Positions 15,916 through 25,130 of a stretch of 60,961 nucleotides of DNA are shown here, piece by piece (the stretch's first letter is position 1; every line of letters begins with the position of its first letter). Source of the DNA: JAGWNR01 sp964565685 (GTDB lineage Bacteria > Patescibacteriota > Minisyncoccia > Phycocordibacterales > PALSA-1337); NCBI GenBank assembly GCA_964565685.1, contig CAZMFR010000006.1:1-60961 (forward strand), read 5' to 3'. The position numbers and the translations under genes are program-made. The notes below the pieces were generated by a model. The model searched no databases, had not been told where the DNA came from, and was given only the letters and a program-made list of their open reading frames with translations.

Positions 15916-17142
15916 ATGATCACTCTCGGCATAGAAACATCATGCGACGAAACCGCCTTATGTCTTCTTGAAACAAGAGGAGATTATCCTGCTCTAGAAT
16001 ATCGCGTCTTGGCGCATCTAATCCATTCACAGATTGATGTCCATTCAAAATACGGCGGCGTATATCCGATGATGGCAAAGCGAGAGCACGCAAAACGGAT
16101 CGTTCCTCTCCTCGAACAGACGATAAGGGAATCCGGCATCGAAACAAAAAAAATCGAAGCAATCCAATCAGACGATCCGGCAGGACCGCAATCTACGCTG
16201 GAAAATATTAGGAAGATCTGCGGCGAGCATGATGAAGACCTGTGGCGCTCAATCGTCGCGTCTTCTCTGATCAAAGAAAAACCAGCCATCGACAGGATCG
16301 CCGTTACCCATGGTCCAGGTCTCGAACCAGCCCTTTGGGTCGGAATAAACTTCGCCAATGCCCTGTCTGAACTCTGGAGAGTCCCCGTGATCGGCGAGAA
16401 TCATATGGAAGGGCATATCGCCTCCAGCATTTTGCCGCAAACAGAGATAAGGCATGATTTTGAAAAATTGATCAATTGTCCTTTTCCCGCTATGGCTTTT
16501 TTGCTTTCTGGCGGCCATACAGAAATAGTTTTGGTCAAGAAAATCGGCCAATATGAGATTTTGGGACAGACGCGAGACGATGCCGCCGGAGAAGCTTTCG
16601 ATAAAGTGGCACGCATGCTCGGGCTCCCATATCCAGGCGGTCCGGAGATATCGAGAATGGCGGAAATAGAGAGGACAAAAAGAACGAAGGCAGATATATC
16701 AGCTATATCTTTGCCTCGCCCAATGATTGATGCCGACACTCTCGACATGTCATTCGCCGGATTAAAAACAGCCGTGCTATATGAATTGCGCAAACATGAA
16801 AAAATAGACGAGCATTTGAAAATGGAGGTTGCCAGAGAATTCGAGGATGCCGTCACCGATGTCGTGATCGCCAAGCTCGAGCGCGCTTTTGGCTCTCATG
16901 AGGCGCACGCGCTCATCGTCGGCGGCGGCGTTTTTGCGAACAAGCACATATTGCTGACTTGCAAAGAATTTTCTGCGCGGCGAGGGATCGCATTCCTTCA
17001 TCCGGCTCGCGGCCTATCCGGAGATAACGCATTGATGATCGCCATGGCTAGCGTCATAAACGGAAAAATCATGCCTTCGGCTACGATCGAAGATGGATTT
17101 AAAGTCGAAGGTATACGGGCACAAGGGAATCTGTCGTTATGA
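15916..17142 (+). CDS. tsaD: tRNA threonylcarbamoyladenosine transferase TsaD
   Basis: TsaD transfers the threonylcarbamoyl group to A37 of ANN-decoding tRNAs, with TsaB and TsaE. The ASKHA-type ATPase begins at ATG 15916 with LGIETSCDETA; KYGGVYPMMAKREHAKRI supplies the metal-binding H-x3-H type site, VTHGPGLEPALWVG and HMEGHI follow, and LSGGHTEIVLV and the DDAAGEAFDKVARMLGLPYPGGP segment are intact. An insert of about 50 residues (near 85-115) makes it 408 residues, longer than the usual 340. It lies directly behind tRNA-Val and may share its promoter. Confidence 0.95.
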   Translation: MITLGIETSCDETALCLLETRGDYPALEYRVLAHLIHSQIDVHSKYGGVYPMMAKREHAKRIVPLLEQTIRESGIETKKIEAIQSDDPAGPQSTLENIRKICGEHDEDLWRSIVASSLIKEKPAIDRIAVTHGPGLEPALWVGINFANALSELWRVPVIGENHMEGHIASSILPQTEIRHDFEKLINCPFPAMAFLLSGGHTEIVLVKKIGQYEILGQTRDDAAGEAFDKVARMLGLPYPGGPEISRMAEIERTKRTKADISAISLPRPMIDADTLDMSFAGLKTAVLYELRKHEKIDEHLKMEVAREFEDAVTDVVIAKLERAFGSHEAHALIVGGGVFANKHILLTCKEFSARRGIAFLHPARGLSGDNALMIAMASVINGKIMPSATIEDGFKVEGIRAQGNLSL

Positions 17143-17217
17143 TCCTAGATGCAAAATAGCGCCTTGTGCCTTGCCTTGTATTTTGAGGGTATTAACCGGA
17201 CGCTTATTCGTCAATTC

Positions 17218-17266
17218 AATGACCTCCTCCCCGCAGTTCTTGCAGGGTTTTCTGGAAAAGAAAAAA
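17218..17266. repeat. Internally deleted derivative of the 168-bp repeat
   Basis: The 49-bp copy joins the two ends of the 168-bp repeat (AATGACCTCCTCCCCGCAG and TGGAAAAGAAAAA) and keeps one copy of the internal direct repeat (TGCAGGGTTTTCT). It is what recombination between those direct repeats would leave after loss of 119 bp. Confidence 0.8.
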
Positions 17267-17351
17267 GCGCATCATGTTTCAAATGGTACGCTTTGATCAT
17301 AGGAATCGCCCTGAACCTTTCGGCCACGGCGGTTCTGTAGATCTTTGGATT

Positions 17352-17699
17352 TCAGGCGCCAGCTATCATTACCGCTTCTTCGATCAAATGCTTGAGCGGC
17401 ATTTTTTTTATGCGATTTTTGCGTTCCTCCTTGGAACGACGTTCAAAAATCCATAAACGAATCGGCCCATAGTCTCCTTCGCGAACATAGATATCATATT
17501 TAAATCTGTTCGCGTTCGCTATCCTTTGGAAACTTTGCAGAAATTCGCGGCTCGGGCATCGCCATAGATTGCGCCTCACTCCGTCTTGGCAGAGCTTGTC
17601 TCTGCATTCATACCATTCATCCAATTCGGAGGCGATGAGCACGTTCGTTTTCGGATCGCCTTTTGTGTCGATAAACCAAGTGTATCTGGTATTAGCCAT
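17352..17699 (-). CDS. Hypothetical protein, 115 residues
   Basis: The start is taken at MANTRYTWFIDTKGDPKTNVLIA. The soluble, Arg/Lys-rich product contains CRDKLCQDGVRRNLWRCPS and a C-terminal basic region. No domain is recognised. The ATG is preceded by the Shine-Dalgarno-like AAAGGAG. Codon use fits the neighbours. Confidence 0.6.
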   Translation of the reverse strand: MANTRYTWFIDTKGDPKTNVLIASELDEWYECRDKLCQDGVRRNLWRCPSREFLQSFQRIANANRFKYDIYVREGDYGPIRLWIFERRSKEERKNRIKKMPLKHLIEEAVMIAGA

Positions 17700-17806
17700 G
17701 ATTTGCTCCTTTCGTGATGTCAATTCTAGTATTTGTTTTTGAAGTTTTCTCTAGTTTTTACGCTGTGCTGTTTTCTGACACCAATTTACCGCTTTTTCAT
17801 AAAAAA

Positions 17807-18190
17807 TCAAGATGATCTCTCGTTCTCTCTTTTTCTCACTTCCATCTCATTCAAGCCGAAATGATGCGCGACTTCGTGCCAAATGGTCTCTTCGATCATT
17901 TTTTTGACAGTAACGCCTTCCTGTTCTGCGGATCGAAGTATTGGCAGACGATATAGAGTTATCGTATCCGGCAATGCTCCGGTATAATTATCCCCTCTTT
18001 TTGTCAAAGGAATTCCGTGATACAGACCGAGCAGAGTCTCATTATCAGGCAATCTCATATCGCGACGAAGCTCGAAGGAGACATCATCCTCGATGATTAG
18101 CGCCACATTGGATATCAGATTGCGGAATCTTTCCGGCACGGACGAAAATCCGATGCTGGAGACGAGCGATTCAAAGTCTTTTGAATTCAT
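17807..18190 (-). CDS. Zincin-like metallopeptidase family protein (DUF1025 type)
   Basis: A small soluble protein of about 127 residues with the zincin motif in EETIWHEVAHHFGLNE (HExxH with the third ligand in the following helix), as in the minimal metallopeptidase family PF06262. The N-terminal part, FESLVSSIGFSSVPERFRNLISNVALIIED, is the usual family opening. I take the second ATG (MNSKDFES), since the first overlaps the promoter; TATAAT lies 6 nt before the second. It is divergent from the marR operon. Confidence 0.82.
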   Translation of the reverse strand: MNSKDFESLVSSIGFSSVPERFRNLISNVALIIEDDVSFELRRDMRLPDNETLLGLYHGIPLTKRGDNYTGALPDTITLYRLPILRSAEQEGVTVKKMIEETIWHEVAHHFGLNEMEVRKRENERSS

Positions 18191-18196
18191 GATCAT

Positions 18197-18202
18197 ATTA
18201 TA
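18197..18202 (-). promoter_or_regulatory. -10 box of the metallopeptidase gene (decides the start)
   Basis: TATAAT on the minus strand, directly followed by ATGATC and then ATG at 18190, the same layout as holB. Confidence 0.6.
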
Positions 18203-18260
18203 TGCTATGTTATAGGAAATTTGGGCATTATATCACCCCATAATTTATCCACATAAGCAT

Positions 18261-18301
18261 TTGCATTTTTACTTATACATGCTATTATTTAGTAGTACTA
18301 A
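18261..18301 (+). promoter_or_regulatory. Promoter and candidate MarR operator of the efflux operon
   Basis: -35 TTGCAT (18261-18266), 16-nt spacer, extended -10 TGC-TATTAT (18283-18288), then the dyad TTAGTA-G-TACTAA (18289-18301) over the expected transcription start. The dyad is the natural candidate for autoregulation by the MarR protein encoded at 18357. Confidence 0.6.
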
Positions 18302-18356
18302 GTATTTTGAAGAATCCGTTCGTGTCTCGCTTCCTATATTCGCTTGGATACCAGCA

Positions 18357-18788
18357 ATGTCATTCTTTATCAACAACCAGAAATTAGATACGCCGGCGGC
18401 GAGGATATTCGCCTTCTTTCGCATGGCTCGAGAGCAGATATTTTGCGCAAAGCCGCATTGCTCTTCTTCTTTCATGGACATCGCGATACTGCATGCCGCC
18501 ATGGAAAAAGACAACCCTTCGATGAAAGACGTAGCCGATATGCTCCGCATCACCGGACCATCGGCTACGGTCATGATCGATCGCCTCGTCGAAAGCGGCG
18601 AGCTGGTGCGCACTGAAGACAAGGAGGACCGCCGTGTCGTGCGCATCGGGATAACAGAGGCGGGCAAGAAGATATTAAAGAACGGAATAAAAGACAGCAT
18701 CGCTGGAATGGACAGATTCCTCGCCGTCCTAGACGGTAGAGAGCGACACATGCTGGACAAGCTGATTACTAAAATAATTTCACAATAA
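18357..18788 (+). CDS. MarR-family transcriptional regulator
   Basis: The start ATG 18357 gives 143 residues, the normal MarR size. The winged helix is clear: MKDVADMLRITGPSATVMIDRLVESGELVRTEDKEDRRVVRIGITEAG, with the DxRxxR wing. CxxxxC and SSSF in the N-terminal helix might make it a redox or ligand sensor, which is speculative. It heads the operon with two HlyD-type adaptors and an MFS pump, so it very likely represses drug-efflux genes. Confidence 0.9.
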   Translation: MSFFINNQKLDTPAARIFAFFRMAREQIFCAKPHCSSSFMDIAILHAAMEKDNPSMKDVADMLRITGPSATVMIDRLVESGELVRTEDKEDRRVVRIGITEAGKKILKNGIKDSIAGMDRFLAVLDGRERHMLDKLITKIISQ

Positions 18789-18901
18789 AAACCAGTTAAA
18801 AACTCCGAATTAGAGACATGCCCCCTGAACCACCCCCCGACTATGGGCAGAGAAAAACAAGTATTTCGGCTCGGAGCTTTCGACCCAGGTATCACACCAA
18901 C

Positions 18902-20431
18902 ATGTTTGCAAAAATCCTAGAACACAAGATAACTTTCATAGCCGGAACGATCCTCCTGATCGGCGTTTTGATAGTCGGCGGATATTTTGTCCTGCGCCCA
19001 ACAAGACAAAATTTGGCGACATCGCCGGTAACCGTCATGGATATACAGCAATCCGTGACTGCATCCGGCGACATAGATTCCGAACAAAACGTCTCCCTTT
19101 CTTTTGAAAACAACGCTATGGTAGGAGAGAGCGGCGGCACAGTCGCGGCAGTCAATGTCGCAGTCGGCGATCATGTCTACAAAGGCGAAGTGTTGGCTAG
19201 CATCGATAACAGCGATCTAGAAGCGCAATTGCAAGGAGCGCAAGCCGATGTCTTAGCAGCCCAAGCAAATTTGGCAACCTTGCAAAATGGCGCCACTCCG
19301 CAAACGCTGGCGGTTTACAATCAGGGCGTTTCCACCGCTTCCCTTGCCCTCTCCACTTCTATCGAAGACTCATATTTGAAAGCGGGAGACGCCATATTGA
19401 ACAAGAGCGATACCCTTTTCCAAAGCGGCACCAGCGCCAATCCGACCATCGTGATCCCTACTGATTCATATTCGATCGGTCTCGCCCTGAACAATGATCG
19501 CGTCGCGATTTCAACCAGATTAAGCCAATGGAAGGCGGATCTAGCCGCCAGCACGACCGCGAGCGATGCTCTCATATCCGAATCTTCAGACGATCTTTCT
19601 TTTATAAAAAACTTCCTCGATACATTGACGACAGAGACCACTCGATTGACTATCGGCAATTCTGGACTCTCGCAGGATCAGATCAGCGCGTATGTCGCGA
19701 CGATAAACGCCTCGGAGTCCGAGATCAACGGCGCTTTGTCTGAATTCAATTCAGCTGTCCAAGCTTACAAGACTTCAAATGACCAGCTCGCGGTCATAAC
19801 TGCCTCTAGTACGCCAGAAAATATACAGGCGGCGCAAGCCGAGGTCGCCAAAGCCGAGGCGAGCGTTTCAGCCATCGAAAGCCAGATCGCCGACGGGATA
19901 ATAACCGCGCCTTTCGACGGGATAGTGGCCAGCGTAAATCTAAAAGTCGGCGAGGCATACTCGGCGGCGGCACCAGCCATAGATCTGGTCAGCTCCGGAG
20001 ATTACAAGATCGACCTCATGATCCCGGAAAATCAGGTGGCAAACATAAGCGTAGGAGATCCGGTTGATCTCACTTTCACATCCAGCGCAGATTTAACAGC
20101 GACAGCCACAGTTTCTACGATCGATTTGGCTCCAACAGTGACGAACGGAGTCAGCGCTTACAAGACGACGCTATATTTGAGCGGATCTAATCCGAATATA
20201 CGCATAGGAATGACAGCCAACGCAACGATCCTCGGTCAGACAGTCGAGAACGTCCTGGCTGTTCCCTCTTCGGCCATCATATCCGAGAGCGATGGAAGCT
20301 TTGTGCTGGTAGATGGCGCAAACGGCTTGTTTGAAAAGCAAAAAATCGAAACAGGCGTATCGGATGGGAATTTTACGGAGATAAAGTCCGGTCTGTCGGC
20401 CGGAGAATTAGTAGCTACATTTGGAGAGTAA
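18902..20431 (+). CDS. HlyD/MacA-type membrane fusion protein
   Basis: The start is at MFAKILEHKITFIAG, giving about 509 residues. An N-terminal membrane anchor (residues 10-30) is followed by a biotinyl-lipoyl half (VAAVNVAVGDHVYKGEVLASID), a long Ala/Ser/Gln-rich alpha-helical hairpin (about 105-330), the second lipoyl half (DGIITAPFDGIVASVNLKVGEAYSA) and beta-barrel/membrane-proximal domains. It would link the pump to the cell envelope. CPR cells are thought to lack an outer membrane, so its outer partner is unclear. Confidence 0.88.
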   Translation: MFAKILEHKITFIAGTILLIGVLIVGGYFVLRPTRQNLATSPVTVMDIQQSVTASGDIDSEQNVSLSFENNAMVGESGGTVAAVNVAVGDHVYKGEVLASIDNSDLEAQLQGAQADVLAAQANLATLQNGATPQTLAVYNQGVSTASLALSTSIEDSYLKAGDAILNKSDTLFQSGTSANPTIVIPTDSYSIGLALNNDRVAISTRLSQWKADLAASTTASDALISESSDDLSFIKNFLDTLTTETTRLTIGNSGLSQDQISAYVATINASESEINGALSEFNSAVQAYKTSNDQLAVITASSTPENIQAAQAEVAKAEASVSAIESQIADGIITAPFDGIVASVNLKVGEAYSAAAPAIDLVSSGDYKIDLMIPENQVANISVGDPVDLTFTSSADLTATATVSTIDLAPTVTNGVSAYKTTLYLSGSNPNIRIGMTANATILGQTVENVLAVPSSAIISESDGSFVLVDGANGLFEKQKIETGVSDGNFTEIKSGLSAGELVATFGE

Positions 20432-20522
20432 AACACAAGATTTATGATTCGAGATTCAAGAAAAGCACAAAAAATCCGCGATTACATTCTTAAATCCTGA
20501 ATACTGAATCTATTCAAAAACC

Positions 20523-21224
20523 ATGACAAAAGAAGAACAAAAAATAGAACAAGAATTAAAGAAAGTGGAAACAGAATTAAAAAAGGACGAGCAAGAGATA
20601 AAGGAGACTGCTCGCCGCATATCGATGCGCGGCATCATAGCCCTCGTACTGATTTTGGCCGCGATCGGAGGCGGCATAGGAGCATATCTATTGGTCACTG
20701 ACAAAAGCGTCTACATAGAAAATTCGACCATCGAAGCCCCTGAAATAGACCTGGCCCCAACAACGCCTGGCATCCTTCAAAACATGTATGTAGAAGCCGG
20801 CGACACCGTTACGGCAAACGAAGTCGTTGCCCGCGTCGGAAATGAACTGATACAGACAAAGATAGCCGGATTGGTCACTATGGCAAATGCGAATATAGGT
20901 CAGCAATACGCCGCCGGTCAGACGGTTGTGGCAATGATAGATCCAACCGCTCTGCGCGTCGTCGGACAAATCGACGAGAATAAAGGCCTCAACCTCATTT
21001 CCGTCGGCCAATATGCCACATTCACAGTCGACGCTTTTGGATCGGAGAAATTTTCCGGTATAGTAGATGAAGTGAGCCCAGAAGCTCAATCTTCCGACGT
21101 GGTATTCCAGATTTCAGACAAACGCGAAGAGCAGATCTTTGACGTCAAGGTTCGTTTTGATACGACGCAATACCCTGATCTGAAAAACGGGATGTCAGCG
21201 AGATTGTGGGTGTATACGAAATAG
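20523..21224 (+). CDS. Second, short HlyD-type adaptor
   Basis: The 233-residue protein starts with a highly charged coiled-coil (MTKEEQKIEQELKKVETELK), then one membrane helix (residues 38-58), then a lipoyl domain (LQNMYVEAGDTVTANEVVARV) and beta-barrel segment (GQYATFTVDAFGSEKFSGIVDEV) without the long helical hairpin. It lies between the long adaptor and the MFS pump and is probably an EmrA-like partner of that pump. Confidence 0.82.
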   Translation: MTKEEQKIEQELKKVETELKKDEQEIKETARRISMRGIIALVLILAAIGGGIGAYLLVTDKSVYIENSTIEAPEIDLAPTTPGILQNMYVEAGDTVTANEVVARVGNELIQTKIAGLVTMANANIGQQYAAGQTVVAMIDPTALRVVGQIDENKGLNLISVGQYATFTVDAFGSEKFSGIVDEVSPEAQSSDVVFQISDKREEQIFDVKVRFDTTQYPDLKNGMSARLWVYTK

Positions 21225-21410
21225 TCAGAAACCAAAACTCAAGGAATAAGATCTGTGATTTAAGAATGAATTGGGGAATGAATAGAAACATTTTCGGAAA
21301 GGATTCTCGGAGCGCGATGGCACGAGAGCAAGACGCATGACGAGCACGCGATGACGGCGTGCCCTAACAGAGATGTTCCTATTCTTTCACAAAGATTGAA
21401 TTAAATTTAA

Positions 21411-22928
21411 ATGACTTCAACTCCAACAACCGAAAAAAGCTCCATAAAATGGCTCGTGCTCTTGACCGTCATTATCGGTACCTTCCTGGGCAGACTCGAC
21501 CAGACTATCGTCAATCTAGCTATTCCAAAGATCATAAACGACTATGGCATCACTATCACGGCCGCCAGTTGGATCGCCACGGCTTATATAATCGCTAACG
21601 CGGTATTCGTGCCTATATGGGGCAAGCTAGGCGACACGATCGGACGCAAGAAAGTCTATATCTTAGGATTCACCATATTCATCATTGGATCGGTTTTAGC
21701 CAGCATGGCATGGAATCTTAGCTCGATGATCGTTTTTCGCATAATACAGGCGATCGCTGTCTCCGCAGATTATCCGACAGCCATGGCCATATTGACTGTC
21801 ACCTTCAAGGAAGGCAAGGAACGCGCGCAGGCCCTGGGCATATGGTCGTCCGCCTTCGCCGCGGCGTCAGTCTTTGGACCGCTCATAGGAGGGCCATTGA
21901 TCGATACTTTCGGCTGGAGATCCGTATTCTTCATCAACTTGCCCATCGGTCTCCTCGGCATATTCATGGCCTTGGCATATATACATGAATCAGTATCAGA
22001 TCGCGGCACAAAAAGATTCGACTGGTGGGGAGCCGCCTCTCTCGGCACTGCTCTGGCGTTTCTGGTCATGATATTAGACCAAGGCACTGATTGGGGTTGG
22101 ACATCCGCCACGGCTCTTCTTTCATACGCGATAATAATAGTATCCAGCGCCGCATTCTATTTCATTGAAAAGAATCATCCTGAACCGATCGTTGATTTTT
22201 CATTCTTCAAGAATCGTACCTTCAACGCCGCCCTCTTGAACAATTTCATCATATTCCTCGGCATGATGGGCAGCGTCTTTGCCATACCTATATTCGCTCA
22301 AACATTTCTCGGCATGGACGCGACGCAATCAGGCATGCTCTTCATCCCTATGGGCTTTTGCATGTTGATCGCCGCCATATTTCTCGGACGGCTTACGGCG
22401 AGATTATCGGTGCGATCGGCCATATTCTGGAGCACTGCCGGATGTGCTGGGGCTTTTTATTACCTATCATATATCGATCCTCGTTCGACGGCATTAGATA
22501 TCATCATACCGCTCGTTATCATGGCCCTTTTCATGGGTTCGGCCATGGCCCAGAGAACCAGCATCATCGCATCATCCGTGCCTCGTTCCGAGATCGGCGT
22601 CGCTTCTTCTGTCCTTGCCCTAGTACGAAATATCGGCGGCGCTTTTGGCATAGCTATATTCGGCACGTTGCTCAATAGCTTGACGGAAAGCAACGCCCTC
22701 GCCCTTGCAAAAAATAGCATCATCCACGCAGTAACTCCGGCACAGCATGCGACTGTCATAGCGTTGATCGAACTGAAAGCCCAGGTAATGGCTTATTCGC
22801 AAATCGACGGCTTTGCCGCTGTCGTCGTATTGATCGGCACTTTTTCTGTCTTTCTCATGAGAACACCAAAAAAAACGGCGGCTCTATCGCAAGAAGAGCA
22901 AGAAGAGTTAGCCATGGCAGAGGCGTGA
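21411..22928 (+). CDS. DHA2-family MFS efflux transporter (EmrB-like)
   Basis: The 505-residue, 14-helix transporter begins with the DHA2 motif FLGRLDQTIVNLAIPKI (the motif D1 Asp) and has the loop 2-3 motif WGKLGDTIGRKKVYILG and motif C in FGPLIGGPLIDTFGWR. Proton-coupled export of hydrophobic drugs is the usual role of the family. The operon marR-hlyD-hlyD-emrB and the terminator at 23004 define one transcription unit. Confidence 0.92.
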   Translation: MTSTPTTEKSSIKWLVLLTVIIGTFLGRLDQTIVNLAIPKIINDYGITITAASWIATAYIIANAVFVPIWGKLGDTIGRKKVYILGFTIFIIGSVLASMAWNLSSMIVFRIIQAIAVSADYPTAMAILTVTFKEGKERAQALGIWSSAFAAASVFGPLIGGPLIDTFGWRSVFFINLPIGLLGIFMALAYIHESVSDRGTKRFDWWGAASLGTALAFLVMILDQGTDWGWTSATALLSYAIIIVSSAAFYFIEKNHPEPIVDFSFFKNRTFNAALLNNFIIFLGMMGSVFAIPIFAQTFLGMDATQSGMLFIPMGFCMLIAAIFLGRLTARLSVRSAIFWSTAGCAGAFYYLSYIDPRSTALDIIIPLVIMALFMGSAMAQRTSIIASSVPRSEIGVASSVLALVRNIGGAFGIAIFGTLLNSLTESNALALAKNSIIHAVTPAQHATVIALIELKAQVMAYSQIDGFAAVVVLIGTFSVFLMRTPKKTAALSQEEQEELAMAEA

Positions 22929-23003
22929 TGACTACAAGATTTCAAGCAAACTATTCGAGAAATAGAGCAGGATGCCGGTAATGATGAACGAAATTGTTAT
23001 GAG

Positions 23004-23030
23004 AAAAAGGGCGCCTATGCGCCCTTTTTT
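23004..23030. terminator. Bidirectional terminator after the efflux operon
   Basis: GGGCGC-CTAT-GCGCCC stem flanked by A5 and T6, between convergent genes ending at 22928 and 23053. Confidence 0.85.
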
Positions 23031-23052
23031 CATTCCAAGATCGGATCTTGGA

Positions 23053-23910
23053 TTACTGCGTCGTTGTCGAGGCGGTTGTCGATGAAGTCGAATTGTCTGT
23101 CGAAAGACTCAGCGAGCCCTTTATTATGTTGACTATCGTAGTGACGTCTTTACGGGCGGCGGTGATATCGGTTGTAGCGGTCTTTATGTCTGCTTGGGCG
23201 CTCTTCAGAGCGGCAGTGTTTGCCTTTAATGTGCTCGTGGCGCCTTGGTCTGGTTGCAATCCTGAAACTAGAGAGATAGCGGCATTGGCTTGCGTTCCAG
23301 CATCGGCTATCTTTGCTGTTATGTCTGCCATAGCTGAGGATGCGGATGATACATTCGTGCCGTTCGATTGGGCAGTAGCAATGTATCCCTGGAGTTTCGT
23401 CGATAAAGCGTTGAAATCATTGATCAGATCGAGGGCTCGGTCCGCTGCGGCTATTATAGAGGATTGTGGCAAAACAAGCGCATATACGCGATATGATTCC
23501 GTTATCGATTGAAAATCTGTCTTTATGGTCGAAGTAGACGTATCAGCATCGATCGAGCCCTTTAGCGAGGTCAGGTTGGCGATCTCGGTTTGAATAGATG
23601 AGGATAGACTGGCTTCGTCGCTGGACGAGATGTTCTTCATAGATTCTACGCGCGATAACAGCTGATTTAGAGCGTTGACGCGGTTTGATATTTCCGTATC
23701 AGAACGGCCTTGGATATTGGCGATCTTTTGTTGAGATGTCATGCGTGTAGTGCTGGCTATGCGCATATGCATTCCAGACGTAGTGCTTGCTAGATGGGTT
23801 CCGAGACGCATACGGATTGCCGTTGTGCCCACTTTGGCTGAAGCGGAAAAAGCTAGAGCAAGAGAAACGGCTCCAATAATGCTCGATATGATGATTTTAT
23901 TTTTAGGCAT
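23053..23910 (-). CDS. Secreted helical protein of unknown function
   Basis: The 285-residue product has a signal peptide (MPKNKIIISSIIGAVSLALAF, Ala-rich cleavage region near SASAK) and a mature part that is almost entirely alpha-helical and rich in Ala, Ser, Thr, Asp and Ile (SQQKIANIQGRSDTEISNRVNALNQLL onward), ending in a Ser/Thr-rich tail. It resembles small secreted coiled-coil proteins common in CPR genomes. It follows the single-pass membrane protein at 23935 on the same strand with a 24-bp gap. Confidence 0.6.
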   Translation of the reverse strand: MPKNKIIISSIIGAVSLALAFSASAKVGTTAIRMRLGTHLASTTSGMHMRIASTTRMTSQQKIANIQGRSDTEISNRVNALNQLLSRVESMKNISSSDEASLSSSIQTEIANLTSLKGSIDADTSTSTIKTDFQSITESYRVYALVLPQSSIIAAADRALDLINDFNALSTKLQGYIATAQSNGTNVSSASSAMADITAKIADAGTQANAAISLVSGLQPDQGATSTLKANTAALKSAQADIKTATTDITAARKDVTTIVNIIKGSLSLSTDNSTSSTTASTTTQ

Positions 23911-23934
23911 GGTTTTAATGTATGGATTAGAAGC

Positions 23935-24222
23935 TTATTGCGTAACGCTCGATGAAGCGACGCTCGAATTTACATCGGTATTATCCTGATTCAACCCGTT
24001 AAGCTGGCTGTCGATCGAATTGAGATCAGAACTGATAGACGATGATGCTGTTATATCAGACGTAGAGCTGGCGTTTGTTTCAACTGTAGCTGGCGTACTG
24101 GATGCAACAGTCTCGGTTAGAGTGACAGACGATGACGAAGATTTTCCTGCAATCCACCAAATGACCCAAATGATTATTATGACTAGTATCACACTGACTA
24201 CTGCCTTTCCTGTTTTTGACAT
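23935..24222 (-). CDS. Single-pass membrane protein with Ser/Thr-rich extracellular tail
   Basis: The 95-residue product has one N-terminal membrane helix (AVVSVILVIIIIWVIWWIAG, residues 7-26) and a Ser/Thr/Val tail ending in a short helix (SDLNSIDSQLNGLNQDNTDV). No domain is recognised. It is first in a two-gene unit with the secreted helical protein. Confidence 0.6.
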   Translation of the reverse strand: MSKTGKAVVSVILVIIIIWVIWWIAGKSSSSSVTLTETVASSTPATVETNASSTSDITASSSISSDLNSIDSQLNGLNQDNTDVNSSVASSSVTQ

Positions 24223-24367
24223 TTTAATTTTAAATTATGCTAATAAAAGTTTTGGCAAGCTGCGAGACGTCTGGAGCTTGAACCAAGGTTTGGTAGACAT
24301 GCATTATAGCATTTTTTGAGAAAAGCGGCCATGTGGATAAAAAATACTTTTTATCATATATTTAATA

Positions 24368-24373
24368 TATAAT
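24368..24373 (+). promoter_or_regulatory. -10 box of the PAP2-like gene
   Basis: TATAAT in an AT-rich stretch, about 75 nt upstream of the ATG at 24449. No clear -35. Confidence 0.35.
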
Positions 24374-24448
24374 TGGCATGTTCTAGAAGCCAGTTTTGTG
24401 GGACATCGTGCTACAGTGCGATATCTAACGATAATTTGATCATCAAAA

Positions 24449-25105
24449 ATGAAGAAAAACTACAAATCATACCTTTCGAACAGACGATTCGTACTATCGT
24501 GCATCGTCAGCATCGCCTTTTTGGCTTTAGCTTTCGTCACAAATTATTATGCCAGCGTCTATGCCACAGATAGCGCTTCAAATCCTGTCAACGATATCAT
24601 TCTCAGCAATATCCCTGTTTTTGACGTCGACGGGATATTTGTCTTTGGACCTTTCATTTTTTGGGCTTTCATTTTTTTACTTTGCGTCCACCGACCGCAG
24701 AGGGTGCCGTTTTTGGCAAAAAGCATAGCCATCTTTGTAATAATCCGCGCTGGTTTCGTCACATTGACTCATATAGGTCCATTTCCATATCAAGTGCCGA
24801 TCAATTACAACTCTGATTGGATCTGGTGGCTATCCCAAGGCGGCGATCTGTTTTTCTCGGCCCATACAGGATTGCCGTATCTGATGGCTTTGATCTTTGG
24901 AGCATTGAACAAATGGTATTTTTACATTTTCACGGCCGTAGCGGTGTTTTTCGGCATCGTGGTCTTGCTCGGGCATCTGCACTATTCTATCGATGTCGCG
25001 GCGGCGTTCTTTATAACATACAGCATCTACAGTATAGCAATACGATGGTTCAAGAAAGACAAGGAGATCTTTGAGAAAGGGCTCCCCGCGTTGCCGACAG
25101 ATTAA
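24449..25105 (+). CDS. PAP2-related membrane phosphatase/transferase (sphingomyelin synthase-like PAP2_C type)
   Basis: The 218-residue protein has about six membrane helices. The catalytic segments GDLFFSAHTGLPYLMAL (residues 130-146, with the His of motif 2) and LLGHLHYSIDVAAAFFITY (motif 3, His and Asp) match the PAP2_C group, which includes sphingomyelin synthase-like enzymes and lipid phosphate phosphatases. The role is probably lipid head-group transfer or removal in the membrane; the substrate cannot be inferred. Confidence 0.75.
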   Translation: MKKNYKSYLSNRRFVLSCIVSIAFLALAFVTNYYASVYATDSASNPVNDIILSNIPVFDVDGIFVFGPFIFWAFIFLLCVHRPQRVPFLAKSIAIFVIIRAGFVTLTHIGPFPYQVPINYNSDWIWWLSQGGDLFFSAHTGLPYLMALIFGALNKWYFYIFTAVAVFFGIVVLLGHLHYSIDVAAAFFITYSIYSIAIRWFKKDKEIFEKGLPALPTD

Positions 25106-25130
25106 AACCGAGGTGACATCTCGGTTTTTT
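25104..25130. terminator. Bidirectional terminator between convergent genes
   Basis: AAAACCGAG/CTCGGTTTT stem with T6 on the plus side and A4 on the other, between the PAP2-like gene and ndh. Confidence 0.75.
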
